Source: Reticulitermes lucifugus (Eukaryota; Arthropoda; Insecta; Blattodea; Rhinotermitidae). Taken from it: DNA of 64,000 nucleotides. The first letter of the stretch is position 1; each line of letters begins with the position of its first letter. The position numbers were made by a program, and so were the translations under genes. The notes beneath the pieces were generated by a model. It was not told where the DNA came from and made no database searches. It saw only the letters and a program-made list of their open reading frames with translations. Below, piece after piece: positions 54,957 to 64,000 of this stretch. The stretch spans positions 1 through 64,000 of the forward strand of contig JAKCWW010000747.1 in the NCBI GenBank assembly GCA_026260175.1, read 5' to 3'.

Positions 54957-57031
54957 ATGGAAATTACTCCTGCAGGTATGTAGAAAATGTTTTTACACTG
55001 ACACAACATAAATTAAATTTTTGTTGTTGAAAGAAGCCATGATTCGGTGCCCTTACGAAAATAATATAATTTTAGAAACTTCTATTTTCAACTAGATGAA
55101 AAGTTACATATAACGCCATATAACGCGAAGATCTAAGTTTAGGGCTTTAGTGCACACTATTATCTTGCTTAATTTACAAAAATTAGCTGCCGATAAATGC
55201 CCATCATGCTGTAATGATTTTTTGTCGCATCCGTGTGAATTTTTGAACGCATATCTTTTCTTAACCTAATCAAACCTTAATTTAACTTTCAATCTGACAT
55301 GACAGTTAAATCACAGCAGTAAAAGTGAAGGACATGCGTTCGACAATTCATAGGTATATAGAATGATAATATACTTGTTGTTTTCATCAACTAAATATCG
55401 AAAAAAAAATTAAAAAACCAGGCGCGCTTCTAAAAAATTTAGCTTATAAAGTTATTTAGTTTTTACTTTATTTATTTTAGTTTATGTTAAATGTTCTAAG
55501 TTTTCACATGCAAATCAGTTTTTTAATTTCGTATGCTTTTATTACAGGATCTGGTGATAAACAATTACAATATACCCGAAAGGAAATTTTCATAATCGTC
55601 AAAGAGCATTTGAAAGACGGATTAACTGCTATAATAGGACACCTGGAAGGAAAAATTTCCGAAAAGAGTGTACGTTCGGTACATGTACGTGAAGACATGA
55701 AAGCGTCCTTTTCAGCGCTATTTCATAGAATGAGAAGTACGTGGCAAAAGGCCAATAGGACAGAGGAGACCTTTTTCCAAAAATACGAGGAATTACTTAA
55801 TGCGCCCGTATTCTTTCCGGTACCTGCTACTTCTCAGAAGGCACCGACCAATAAAGGCGGTCGCCCTTCCACGGAGTTTGCGTCTTGCAGAGAAAGGCCA
55901 AAATGAAGTAAGACCGAAGAAATTCGTGCAACGTTGTCCTCGAACGAGTTGGCATATGCTGCTCAAATGAGCTTACGATCTGCAGGACAATTAGACGCTT
56001 CGAAAGTTTTGAAGGAAGCAACATTGACGAGTCCATCGAGAGCTTCTCAGTACCGAAAAGCTTTTCAATCACCAACAGAAAGTACTTTATCTGAAGATGC
56101 TGCACTTTCCGTTTTGGTGGAATATAAATTATCAAAAAGTCAATACCAAGGACTGAGATCAGCGAGCAAGGAAAATCACTGTAAACTCTATCCTTCCTAC
56201 AAGAAAGTGATACAAGCAAAACATCGTTGTTATCCACCTCATACGGCTATTAGTATCACAGAGATTAGTGCAGAAGTCCATTTACAGGCTTTATTGGACC
56301 ATACAGTTGAGCGTATTTTATTCCTCGAAGATGACGTGATTCGAAGTTTGGCTCAAAAAATGTAAGTAATATGGACTTCATTTGCAAGTGGGGTTGCGAT
56401 GGAAGCTCTGGACAAAATGAATATAAGCATACGATTATTGACGACAGCAAATCAGATGCGAATGTGTTCTTCACTTCAGTTGTGCCATTACAACTCATGT
56501 CTGTCGATCACGAATCGAAGGCACAAATCGTGGTTTGGAAGAATCCTAGGCCTTCATCTCCTCGATTCTGTAGACCGCTAAGACTACAGTTTCTGCACGA
56601 AGACAGGGAGTCGACAGTCAACGAAGTACAACACATCGAGGAACAGATCAAGTCACTTGTTCCTTTCGAAATTGTAATAGATGGGAAGGAAATTTCGATT
56701 GTGTACAACGGCATTCACAATGATCGATACTAAAGTGTGCAACGTAGTGACATCTACGAAATCTGCGCAACGTTGCTATTTGTGTGGAGCTACAAGCAAA
56801 GATTTTAATGACATCGATGCTATTCTACAAAAGGAGGTCGATGAAGCCAATATGAAGTTTGGAATGTCGACATTGCACGTGTGGATACGTTTCTTGGAAT
56901 GCTGTTTGCATTTGTCGTACAGACTCGGCAATAAAAAATGGCAAGCGCGTAGTGCGGAAGAGAAGCAGATGATTCTGATTCTGACGTGGATTCCGACTCT
57001 GGCATTGATTCCGATTAATTACCCTTGGTAA
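54957..57031 (+). pseudogene. Transib transposase, broken
   Basis: Exon 1 (54957-54975) encodes MEITPA and joins in phase across a 572-base intron (donor gtatgt, acceptor attacag) to exon 2 at 55548. Exon 2 begins SGDKQLQYTRKEIF. Recognisable Transib/RAG1-core landmarks are KWGCDGSSGQNEY (first catalytic Asp), NPRPSSPRFCRPLRL, CYLCGAT (zinc-binding pair) and STLHVWIRFLECCLHLSYRL. Defects are an in-frame TGA at 55904-55906, a frameshift near 56362, another between 56700 and 56735, and loss of the C-terminal part after KKWQAR. The lost part would carry the last catalytic Glu. A short Asp/Ser-rich tail in another frame follows to ~57019. Transposition competence is lost. Confidence 0.88.
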
Positions 57032-57222
57032 TGTTTTTGTCATAACAAATGAATTTTATCCTTTAACATATTAATTTGGACTAATTGTTTGTAGTATTTG
57101 AAAATAGTTTTGTTATATTAAACAAAATGTCTTCTTTCACTTATTTGGATTAATTTTTTGTAGTATTTAAAAATTTTTCTTATAATAAACGAAATCTCTT
57201 CATCACAGTATTGATTATTGTA

Positions 57223-57510
57223 ATCAGTGACTTCAAAAAACCCGGTTACCAATTTTTATAAAAGCCTTACATATTTTTCACATATGCGTCCACCATATTG
57301 GATCTGCTATTTTGTTGACAACAATTGTGACTTCGAATTCGCAATCAGCGACCTCGAAAACCCCAATATACTAATTTTCATCAAAGCCTGATATCTTTTT
57401 CACATGTGTGGCCGCCATATTGGATCCGTCATTTTGTTTGCAGTAATTTTGACTTTGGATTTGTAATCAGCGACCTCGAAAATCCCTGTATACCAATGTT
57501 TGCTCGAATC
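57223..57510 (+). repeat. ~121-bp tandem repeat at the Transib right end
   Basis: Units starting atcag(t/c)gac(t/c)tc(a/g)aaaa lie at 57223, 57344 and 57466 (two full, one partial). Each full unit has ttttcacat(a/g)tg and ccaccatattggatc-type segments. It lies between the transposase and the right terminal repeat. Confidence 0.88.
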
Positions 57511-57660
57511 TAAGTTCATTTGCGGTTTTGGCCAGCTTTTCGGGATTTGGTCCCATTGTGGGGAGGAAAACAAAGAACGACGCCGGTAAAGAAGTGTGTT
57601 GTGCAGTAACTGATTAATCGTGTAGCGGAACAGCTGTCATGCTAGGGTAAACGTAAGATT

Positions 57661-57921
57661 GGCCGTGCCATGGCTCAGGTGGTTAGTCGCCGGCCTCTCA
57701 CCGCGGAGGCCCTGGTTCGATCCTGGGGTCAGTCCATGTGGGATTTGTGGTGAACAAAGTGGCGCTGGGACAGGTTTTCCTCTGTCAATTTCATTCCACC
57801 GGTACTCCATTACAAGGAAAAGCGAAAAAAAATCATCTTCATCACAGGGTTTCACAATAAGCCTTAAGGCTGCGGTGCGTCCGTAGCATCTGCTGCGGGG
57901 CCCTTCACCACAAAAAAGAAG
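57661..57921 (+). mobile_element. SINE family C, full length
   Basis: Boxes A and B are intact (tggctcaggtggttagtcg, ggttcgatcctgg). The tail gcggggcccttcaccac runs into an A-run. Target duplication gtaagatt occurs at 57653-57660 and 57922-57929. Confidence 0.88.
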
Positions 57922-57929
57922 GTAAGATT

Positions 57930-58982
57930 GGTAAACACTTCGCCTTGTGGTAACTGTGGTCAGGAGACTGGCGGAGCCGCACACAGTGCCATGATAAATG
58001 TGGGGTACTGTGTTGTGCTAATTACAGTAACCAATTAGCTCTCCCATAATAGAACGCCAAGGTTCAACACCGCCAGTACAAAAGCCCACCGTTGGACAAG
58101 AACCTGTTATTTTTCTATTCACGTCTTTCATCCTCAAAGCTCATCCCCCTCAAGTACATCTTAACATTAGTCTCCAGTCTCCTTGTCCTCTTCAAACCAA
58201 CAGTTTTCTTCCGCATGACCGCTGAGTTTGAGCCGTGCCGTACTTAGCATGTCGCTGAGTGACCGTTCCTCACTTTTTCGTTGTGACGTGCGAAGTGAAA
58301 GCTTGCCTAAGGCAACTTAGCAAGTCAGCGTTTCAGCCTTTCAGCCTTGCATCCTACAATAATTTACAACTTGTAACTGTCTGATTATGACCACTCAGTA
58401 ACTATAGAATTATTTGAAAGACTTTAAATTAAATGCCTCAAACCTATGGCAAACTCCCACGCTGCTTTTGCGCTAGTGGCGATGAGTATTAAGAGAGTAT
58501 TACCAGTCAGTCGGTATTAGTCACGTGCTTACGTACCTTGTTTTTCACTCACTCAGGTAGATACGCAGTTAATTCTATTTTCTTGATGATGAAGCGGACG
58601 GAGGCTAAAGCTCACAGCTTGCCTTACACAAGAATTCATGGGCTTTTATCTCAACTCGCACTATATGCTTGATGATGCCTAGACAAAGATACTTCCGCTT
58701 CTTAGTTAGTTAATTAATTAGTAAATCTGTTACACGTTCTTTGCGGTGTGTGAATACAGATGGCCATGTCTGAACTCTGGAACCGCAGGACGGATTTCGA
58801 CGAAAGTTGGTACGAACGTTTTGGCATTGCAAACGCCAAATTCATACGTCTCCATTTCCTTTAATCCGTAATAACAACGTGGCAGGGGTACGAACTTCTG
58901 AGTTGGGACTTATGTTAGTTTTACGATCGAAATGCCGTAACCATAACGACAGTAGCAACCATAGTAATGACAGTAACTAAAT
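57930..58982. other. No gene recognised
   Basis: Only short frames. A weak repeat of tttagtc/ttagttagttaattaatt occurs near 58705. No element boundaries assigned. Confidence 0.4.
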
Positions 58983-58991
58983 AACGAATTT

Positions 58992-59285
58992 GGCCGTGCC
59001 ATGGCTCAGGCGGTTAGTCGCCGGCCTCCCACCGCGGAGGCCCGGTTTCGATCCCGGGTCAGTCCATGTGGGATTTGTGGTGGACAAAGTGGCACTGGGA
59101 CAGGTGTTTCCTTGAGTACTTCAGGTTTCCCCTGTCAATTTCATTCCTCCTGTTCTCCATGACTTGGAAAAATAAAAAATATATTGATCATCTTTCTCTT
59201 CATCTTCATCACAGGGTTGCACAATAAGCCTTAAGGCTGTGGTGTGTCCGTAGCTTCTGCTGCGGGGCCCTTCTCCACAAAAGAA
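58992..59285 (+). mobile_element. SINE family C, full length
   Basis: ggccgtgccatggctcaggc head, gtttcgatcccgggt box B, and a tail gcggggcccttctccacaaa. Flanks aacgaattt / aactaattt form a target duplication with one mismatch (58983-58991, 59286-59294). Confidence 0.87.
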
Positions 59286-59754
59286 AACTAATTTCCTTTT
59301 CGCCAAATAAAGTGACATACAGTAGAATTACTTCAATCGGCACCCACATACGACGGAACGCGAGCGTACGCAGACACGTGCAGTGTTCAACAATTTTAAC
59401 CGTGCAAAGCAAAAAGCAAGCACCTGTCCCCGCCCGTAATCCCTTCGTACCAATACGGGTCATTGCTGTGCTGTAAGGGACCAAATCATCTCAACCAAGA
59501 ACAATGGAGCCCGTTAAGCTGTAACGACGTTAGTTACACCGCAATCGACAGAGAAACGGCAAACTGTGGTCCGCAACCGTGCACAGCACACGTTTACGTT
59601 ACCATTTGTGCCTTTCATTAATAGTGTCCTATCAGACTGCTTCTTGAAAAGCTAATAGTTGCTCATCTACTCAAATAATTCCCGCCTTTTATGTAACATG
59701 AACAGCAGTGTCATCTTTTTCAGGCATCTGTTGACAGAACGTTGTGTTCAGTCG

Positions 59755-60135
59755 TTGTCACTCGGCAGGTTCCGGGTTCTCGACTAAGAGGCCAGCTATT
59801 GTGACAGATTTATCGTGTTTGTTGTCACTCGTTCCAAGTGCATGCCGTTCCACATGCTGTCCTATTTTTACCCGTACTTATTAATCATCCCTCCGTCCGA
59901 CAGTATATATCCTGTGTTATTTCGTAATGCGTCGTTAAACAATCTCAAGAAACTTATGGTGTCGCACGCATGTTTCGTGTTCCGGAGGTCGTGCAGACTC
60001 AGCGTCTTGACTGAGCCTTTCAGCAATTTTTCTCAGTCCCTCACTGTAACTATACTGATAAGAGGCCTACCGCAAATTGGGTTACAGCCGTTTACTTCCA
60101 CATCTTTCTCGATCAGTTATTCATTAATCATCCTT
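59755..60135 (+). mobile_element. SINE family D, two adjacent diverged pieces
   Basis: Two runs of family D features follow each other: gtcactcggcaggttccggg with ggccagctattgtgaca at 59757-59805, and ttccggaggtcgtgcagact, gactgagcctttcagcaatt and ctcagtccctcactg around 59975-60050, ending near gttattcattaatcatcc. Confidence 0.45.
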
Positions 60136-60356
60136 TAAATCGACAATAATATTGTTAAATACCGGCACCCTCGTTAAATAAAACACAAATAAATACACAA
60201 ATATCCAACCATATTGGTAGTGTCATTGACAGGATTTTGAAGTACCAAAGTCAGGTGATATACAGTGATATGCTTTCTCATACCGAAATTGAAGAAAACG
60301 TGTGATGTAATTTAAGGCTTCCGCCGTGGTGGTAATGTTGCTTAAAATTTTCTGGG

Positions 60357-60575
60357 TTGTTACCCGGCGTCATTTTTTGGTTTATGACCAACTTTTCGGG
60401 ATCATTTGTTTGTCCCTGAAGATGGGATTGTTACCCGGCGTCATTTTTTGGTTTATCACCAACGTTTCGGGATAACTTGTTTGTCCCTGAAGATGGGACA
60501 AACAAGTGATCCCGAAACGCTGGTCATAAACCAAAAAATGACGCCGGGTAACAACCCAGAAAATTTAAGCAACAA
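60357..60575. mobile_element. Tandem-plus-inverted repeat with hammerhead-like core
   Basis: A 71-bp unit beginning ttgttacccggcgtc repeats at 60357 and 60428. An inverted copy (ending ccgggtaacaaccc) then closes a fold-back. The right arm on the plus strand reads CTGAAGA (60487-60493), stem GGGA / TCCC, GAAAC (60514-60518). This arrangement of repeated and inverted terminal units is typical of Penelope-like insertions. Confidence 0.6.
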
Positions 60576-62220
60576 AACGTATGATATTCCGCATATAATG
60601 TGTTCAGTACGTTCTGAGACGGGGCAGCACTGGGACGAGTTTTCCACAGTGTATCGGCCGACTAATATGGTGACGTAACTGGCGAACGCTTCTCAGTCTA
60701 GTCAGTCTTCTTGGACACTGACCCGCAACCGGTCTGAATTATACTTGCTCTGTCAGTTACTCTACGTACTCTACGGGACCAGGCTTATAACAGCGTGAAT
60801 CTAGTTGGTTTGCGTAACTGGACACGACTCCAGGTATCAGAGTCTTTCTTCAGAAGCTAACAGTTGCTCGCTTAGTCAACAAATTGCTCCCCGACGGGCG
60901 GAAGCAGCAATTTTTGGTCCCCCGCCCTTTTTACTCGCCTGGTTTGGCTCTTTGTGATTTCTTCATGTTTCCGGAAATGAAATCATAGCTACATTGGCTT
61001 CGTTTCCAGGATTTCCCTGAAATTCAGGAACAATCGCCGACCGTCCAGCACGCCGATTTCAAAGTTCAGTTCCAGCAGTGATTCCAGCAGTGGTCGAAAC
61101 TCTGGACCTGCTGCAGAAAAATCGCGAAGGAACAACGACCAGTAACAAAGGTAAGTTTGTATTTCTTCACCGATTTAGCCTGGGAAACTCTGGATACGCC
61201 TTCGTATCTCAGTGCCTTAAACCTATGGGGAGCTGCTTGTTGCCGGTGCCCAGAGATGTATTTCAAGGCACACGAAATATCGACTCGCTCCGCTCCTCTC
61301 ACGGAACATCTGACCGATGTTCTGTCCCTGTAAAGCATCCAGCGTGCTGAGATATGCCCATCACTTTAACGTTATCAGATCACAACCACGCGTCATGAAG
61401 TATTTGGCCCAGTTCTTCCCACTTTCTGAATGAAACGTTGTCAGAAGGCAACTTTTAACTTCGCCCTGTTTGTCAGTCCGCGTGTAACAACTCCAGAATG
61501 AGTAGCCGAGTGTTATAAAATTTGACAATGGCGTGTGTTACTGAGGTTTGTCCAAACTTTTCGGTTTTTATTAAAATTGTACAAAATAACGGTCACTTTA
61601 CACGTATATAGAAACGTGGGCTACGTAAGTTCCCGCGGGCATATTGAACGTTTGTCGGAGCGAAAAATGTTTGGACAGGAGAAAAACGACGCACCTTTTG
61701 TGTCCAGCACATTCTGTCTGGATATCTCATACTTTTGGAGATAATTAAACCCATGCGTGCGATTACGCCAGAATTGTTATGCTATATAAATATATGTGTA
61801 TTTTATGTATTTGCATGTGTTCTCTCGCCGAAATGCATGGAATGAAAGCGTATTTGTTAAACATTCTCTTTGAGCATGTTTTATGTCCAGACTAAGTAAA
61901 ATACATGGTATATATAATACAGCTGGGTTTGCAAGGAAGGGTATCACGCTCTGTTTCGGTTCGGATCTGTTCAACTTCTACTTTACACAAAATTCAAAAT
62001 AAAATTCAGTTCTCAAAAACATCTCCGTCACACAGAATGACATAAAACAGCGATGTCATTAATAGTAAGTACTACAACTTTCGTTCGAAACATTTTTCGG
62101 TAAGATGAATGTTCAGCGAAACAGAGGGCAATATATTGTGTCACTGTGCGCAGTTTAGCTATCCTTCTGTGTAGCTATTTGCCAGTAGATTTGACCTTGC
62201 GATACAAGCAGGCAGTATAG
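60576..62220. other. No gene recognised
   Basis: Several open frames of 60-90 codons occur on both strands near 61066-61350, but they overlap one another and match no family I recognise. I do not call them. Confidence 0.4.
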
Positions 62221-62224
62221 TGAC

Positions 62225-62470
62225 TAAAACTATGGCCTGGACACCGAGGAATGGGGGGTTTGAGTCCAGGCAGTAACGAGGGGTTTCTTCAATTCTAGCG
62301 CTCAAACGGATTTTGGGGCCCACCCCCCCTCCTACGAAATGGATAATGGAGATTCTGTCTCCAGGAGCAAAGGGACTGCGGCGTGTAGCTGACCACTCAC
62401 CTCCACGTAGTACCGAAATTAAGAATGCGTGGAGCTATACTTCTAATCAGCTTTGTCGCGCGGCGCTTAA
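62225..62470 (+). mobile_element. SINE family A diverged copy
   Basis: Reads cagtatagtgactaaaacta, ggggtttgagtccagg (box B), ggggcccaccccccctccta, gtagctgaccactcacctcc and gtggagctatacttct, in family A order. Confidence 0.55.
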
Positions 62471-62867
62471 TTAAGCACAAGACAACTTCATGCGTGACGA
62501 GTGAGCGAACTCGCAGAGAGCGTATCTAAGACACTGTGCTTTCCAGAGTTTTCACATGCAGTCCGTAAATTTGTAACGGTACCGAGTAATTAACGCTGAA
62601 TGACAAATATAATTTTTGTCTGCATTGTATCATGACGTCATTGGACTTGTGCTCGGCTTGATTACATGCTTATTTGGCAGGATAGCGAAAACACTGAACT
62701 TGAATTGAAGAAGATAAATATGCCAGGTTTTGTCAAAATCCATTTTGTACTAGTGCCTCTCATAGTGTTTCGCATTAATTTATTGAAATATTTGATAACT
62801 TCCAGGCCACGTGGAGGTCTTATCTTTACATGGCACTTCCCGTTGTGATATATAAACGACAGTGGAG

Positions 62868-63527
62868 AATAAGAACAATCACAACTGTGTATATTTTACT
62901 GTATATTAAATTGCAACATGTTTCGGCTTTTTTAAAAGCCGTTATCAGGCAATGTAAAATACTTAAAAAAATTATAACATATACAACGTAATACAAAATG
63001 TTTATTTTGCATGTAGTTGAGAACTTATCTTTACAGTGCTGTATGTCTTGTAAGAGCCGAAACCATATAAAGGCAAAAAAGAAGTAAAATATATTAAAGT
63101 GTATTAAAATCACTTCCAATGGGAAGGGGAAGAGTTTTCCTTACTACGATCCTTCTTTTTATCTTTTTAAAATCCTTTCTTATTTAGAAAACAAAATTGT
63201 GCTATTTGAACCATTTTTTTTAAATTACAGATTGAATCCCTAGAGGCCTACTTAGTACGGAAGACCCTTCCCCTTCACCCTGGAAGTACTGAATAATGAT
63301 TGTAATACATTTTTCTTTTTTTTATTTTATATGGTCTCGGCTCCTACAACACATATAGTACTGTAAAGCTGAGATCGCAACTACACAAAAAGAAACATTT
63401 TATATTGTGTTGTATGTGATAATATTGCTTTACGTATTTTACATTGCCTGATGATGGCTTTTAAAAAAGGCGAAACATGTTGCAATTCAATATACAAACA
63501 CTTGTGATTGACTGTTCTTATTCTTCA
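62868..63527. mobile_element. Long inverted-repeat Penelope-like element
   Basis: Arms of roughly 210-220 bases (62868-63090 and 63315-63527) are inverted copies, both containing (a/t)gcaacatgtttcg(g/c)c and catcaggcaatgtaaaatac-type sequence. The right arm on the plus strand has CTGATGA (63448-63454), a stem with one mismatch, and GAAAC (63472-63476). The left arm on the minus strand has CTGATAA, a perfect stem GGCTT / AAGCC and GAAAC. No reverse transcriptase lies between the arms. Confidence 0.65.
63448..63476 (+). ncRNA. Hammerhead-like ribozyme core (right arm)
   Basis: CTGATGA, imperfect stem II (ggctttt / aaaaggc), GAAAC, then ATGTTGCAA. The core boxes are intact but stem II is weakened. 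Confidence 0.5.
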
Positions 63528-63719
63528 TTGCCGGGAGGTATTATGGATTATAACACTGTACTGTAGGCAGGTTCCATGGTTTATAGGAAGTACTGCATCT
63601 ACAGGTGTAAGTGCAAATACATGCTATAAAATAAGTTGTTCATTTGATTAATGAAGGATTACTCGGTGACGAAAGTGTAATTGAAGAATAATTCCACACA
63701 ATTTTAATCTTGACATCAG

Positions 63720-63905
63720 ATGGATGTGAGTAGCCAGTTTCACGCCGCGGCGGCTTTACCCCCTGGGAGAATGGTGCGGTACTCACTGAACAAGAGACTG
63801 CATGGGCTCCAGAGCCAAAGAATTGTCTCTTTCACTGCCGGGAATCGAACCCCAATTTGCCAGTCAGCACAGCCGGTGTCCCGCCCGAAATTCGAACCGT
63901 GACCA
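63720..63905 (-). mobile_element. SINE family A-like copy
   Basis: The plus strand shows gccagtttcacgccgcggcg, ctttaccccctgggagaatg, gccgggaatcgaaccccaat (box B reversed) and a reversed tRNA-like head. The body is diverged from other family A copies. Confidence 0.5.
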
Positions 63906-64000
63906 TCTCGATGACTGAATATCACGCATTATCACCTGTGTAGTTGAAACGGTCATTAAACAAACGAAGAACCTGTCATACTCTTCCCTCCCTTATCGGA

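Larger units (their letters stand above)
54686..57560 (+). mobile_element. Transib transposon (RAG1-related) relic with both ends
   Basis: 36-bp terminal repeats run inward from 54686 (cacagcggggccaaattccg...) and 57560 (reversed: cacaatgggaccaaatcccg...), differing at only a few positions. The right end begins CACAATG, fitting the Transib CACWRTG heptamer that parallels the RAG signal heptamer. The left end is CACAGCG. The expected 5-bp target duplication is not seen (tgacg against gggag). The interior holds a broken spliced transposase and a 3' tandem repeat. Confidence 0.88.

Noticed and set aside
55827-56237. 136-codon minus-strand frame opposite the Transib transposase
   Set aside because: It is the antisense shadow of the transposase coding strand, where the recognisable motifs lie.
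61066-61350. Overlapping ~90-codon open frames on both strands
   Set aside because: They overlap each other almost completely and resemble no known family. At most one could be real and neither has support.

Overview
This is a nuclear genomic window from an animal, almost certainly an insect. It carries two intron-rich protein genes with canonical GT/AG splice sites, in a setting crowded with tRNA-derived SINEs, RTE-like LINE pieces and decayed DNA transposons. The repeat style resembles cockroach, termite or other polyneopteran genomes. That is an impression, not a proven assignment. There are no operons, ribosome binding sites or CRISPR arrays.

Layout. 1-2.5 kb is upstream sequence with one decayed coding-like patch. 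2.5-13.2 kb (+) is a complete ten-exon gene for the mitochondrial AAA ATPase ATAD3. The exon junctions join in phase to give 603 codons plus stop. Its introns hold two pogo/Tigger transposon relics, one of them split by a SINE. 13.2-22.0 kb is a convergent intergenic stretch with RTE, mariner and tandem-repeat remains. 22.0-39.1 kb (-) is a neprilysin-like M13 zinc metallopeptidase gene. Thirteen exons are visible (739 codons plus stop), with a transmembrane anchor, HEITH, the ENIADNGG zinc-ligand motif and a CxVW C-terminus. The first coding exon was not found. 39.1-64 kb holds no host gene that I can recognise and consists mainly of mobile elements.

Four SINE families recur and are labelled A, B, C and D here. 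Several copies have exact target-site duplications. Two larger relics stand out. One is a Transib element (54,686-57,560), a relative of the RAG1 recombinase, with matching terminal repeats and a broken spliced transposase gene. The other is a three-layer nest at 52.27-54.54 kb: a hAT element inside an older hAT element inside a SINE. The SINE consensus reproduces the pre-insertion site.

The most unusual recurrent signal is a set of about a dozen hammerhead-ribozyme-like cores (CTGANGA, stem-loop, GAAAC). They are mostly carried in inverted-repeat elements, and one such element has a perfect 17-bp target duplication. This matches what is known of Penelope-like retroelements. The folding and cleavage claims remain inferences.

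The two host genes are convergent and have no evident functional link: ATAD3 acts at the mitochondrial inner membrane, and neprilysins cleave extracellular peptides.
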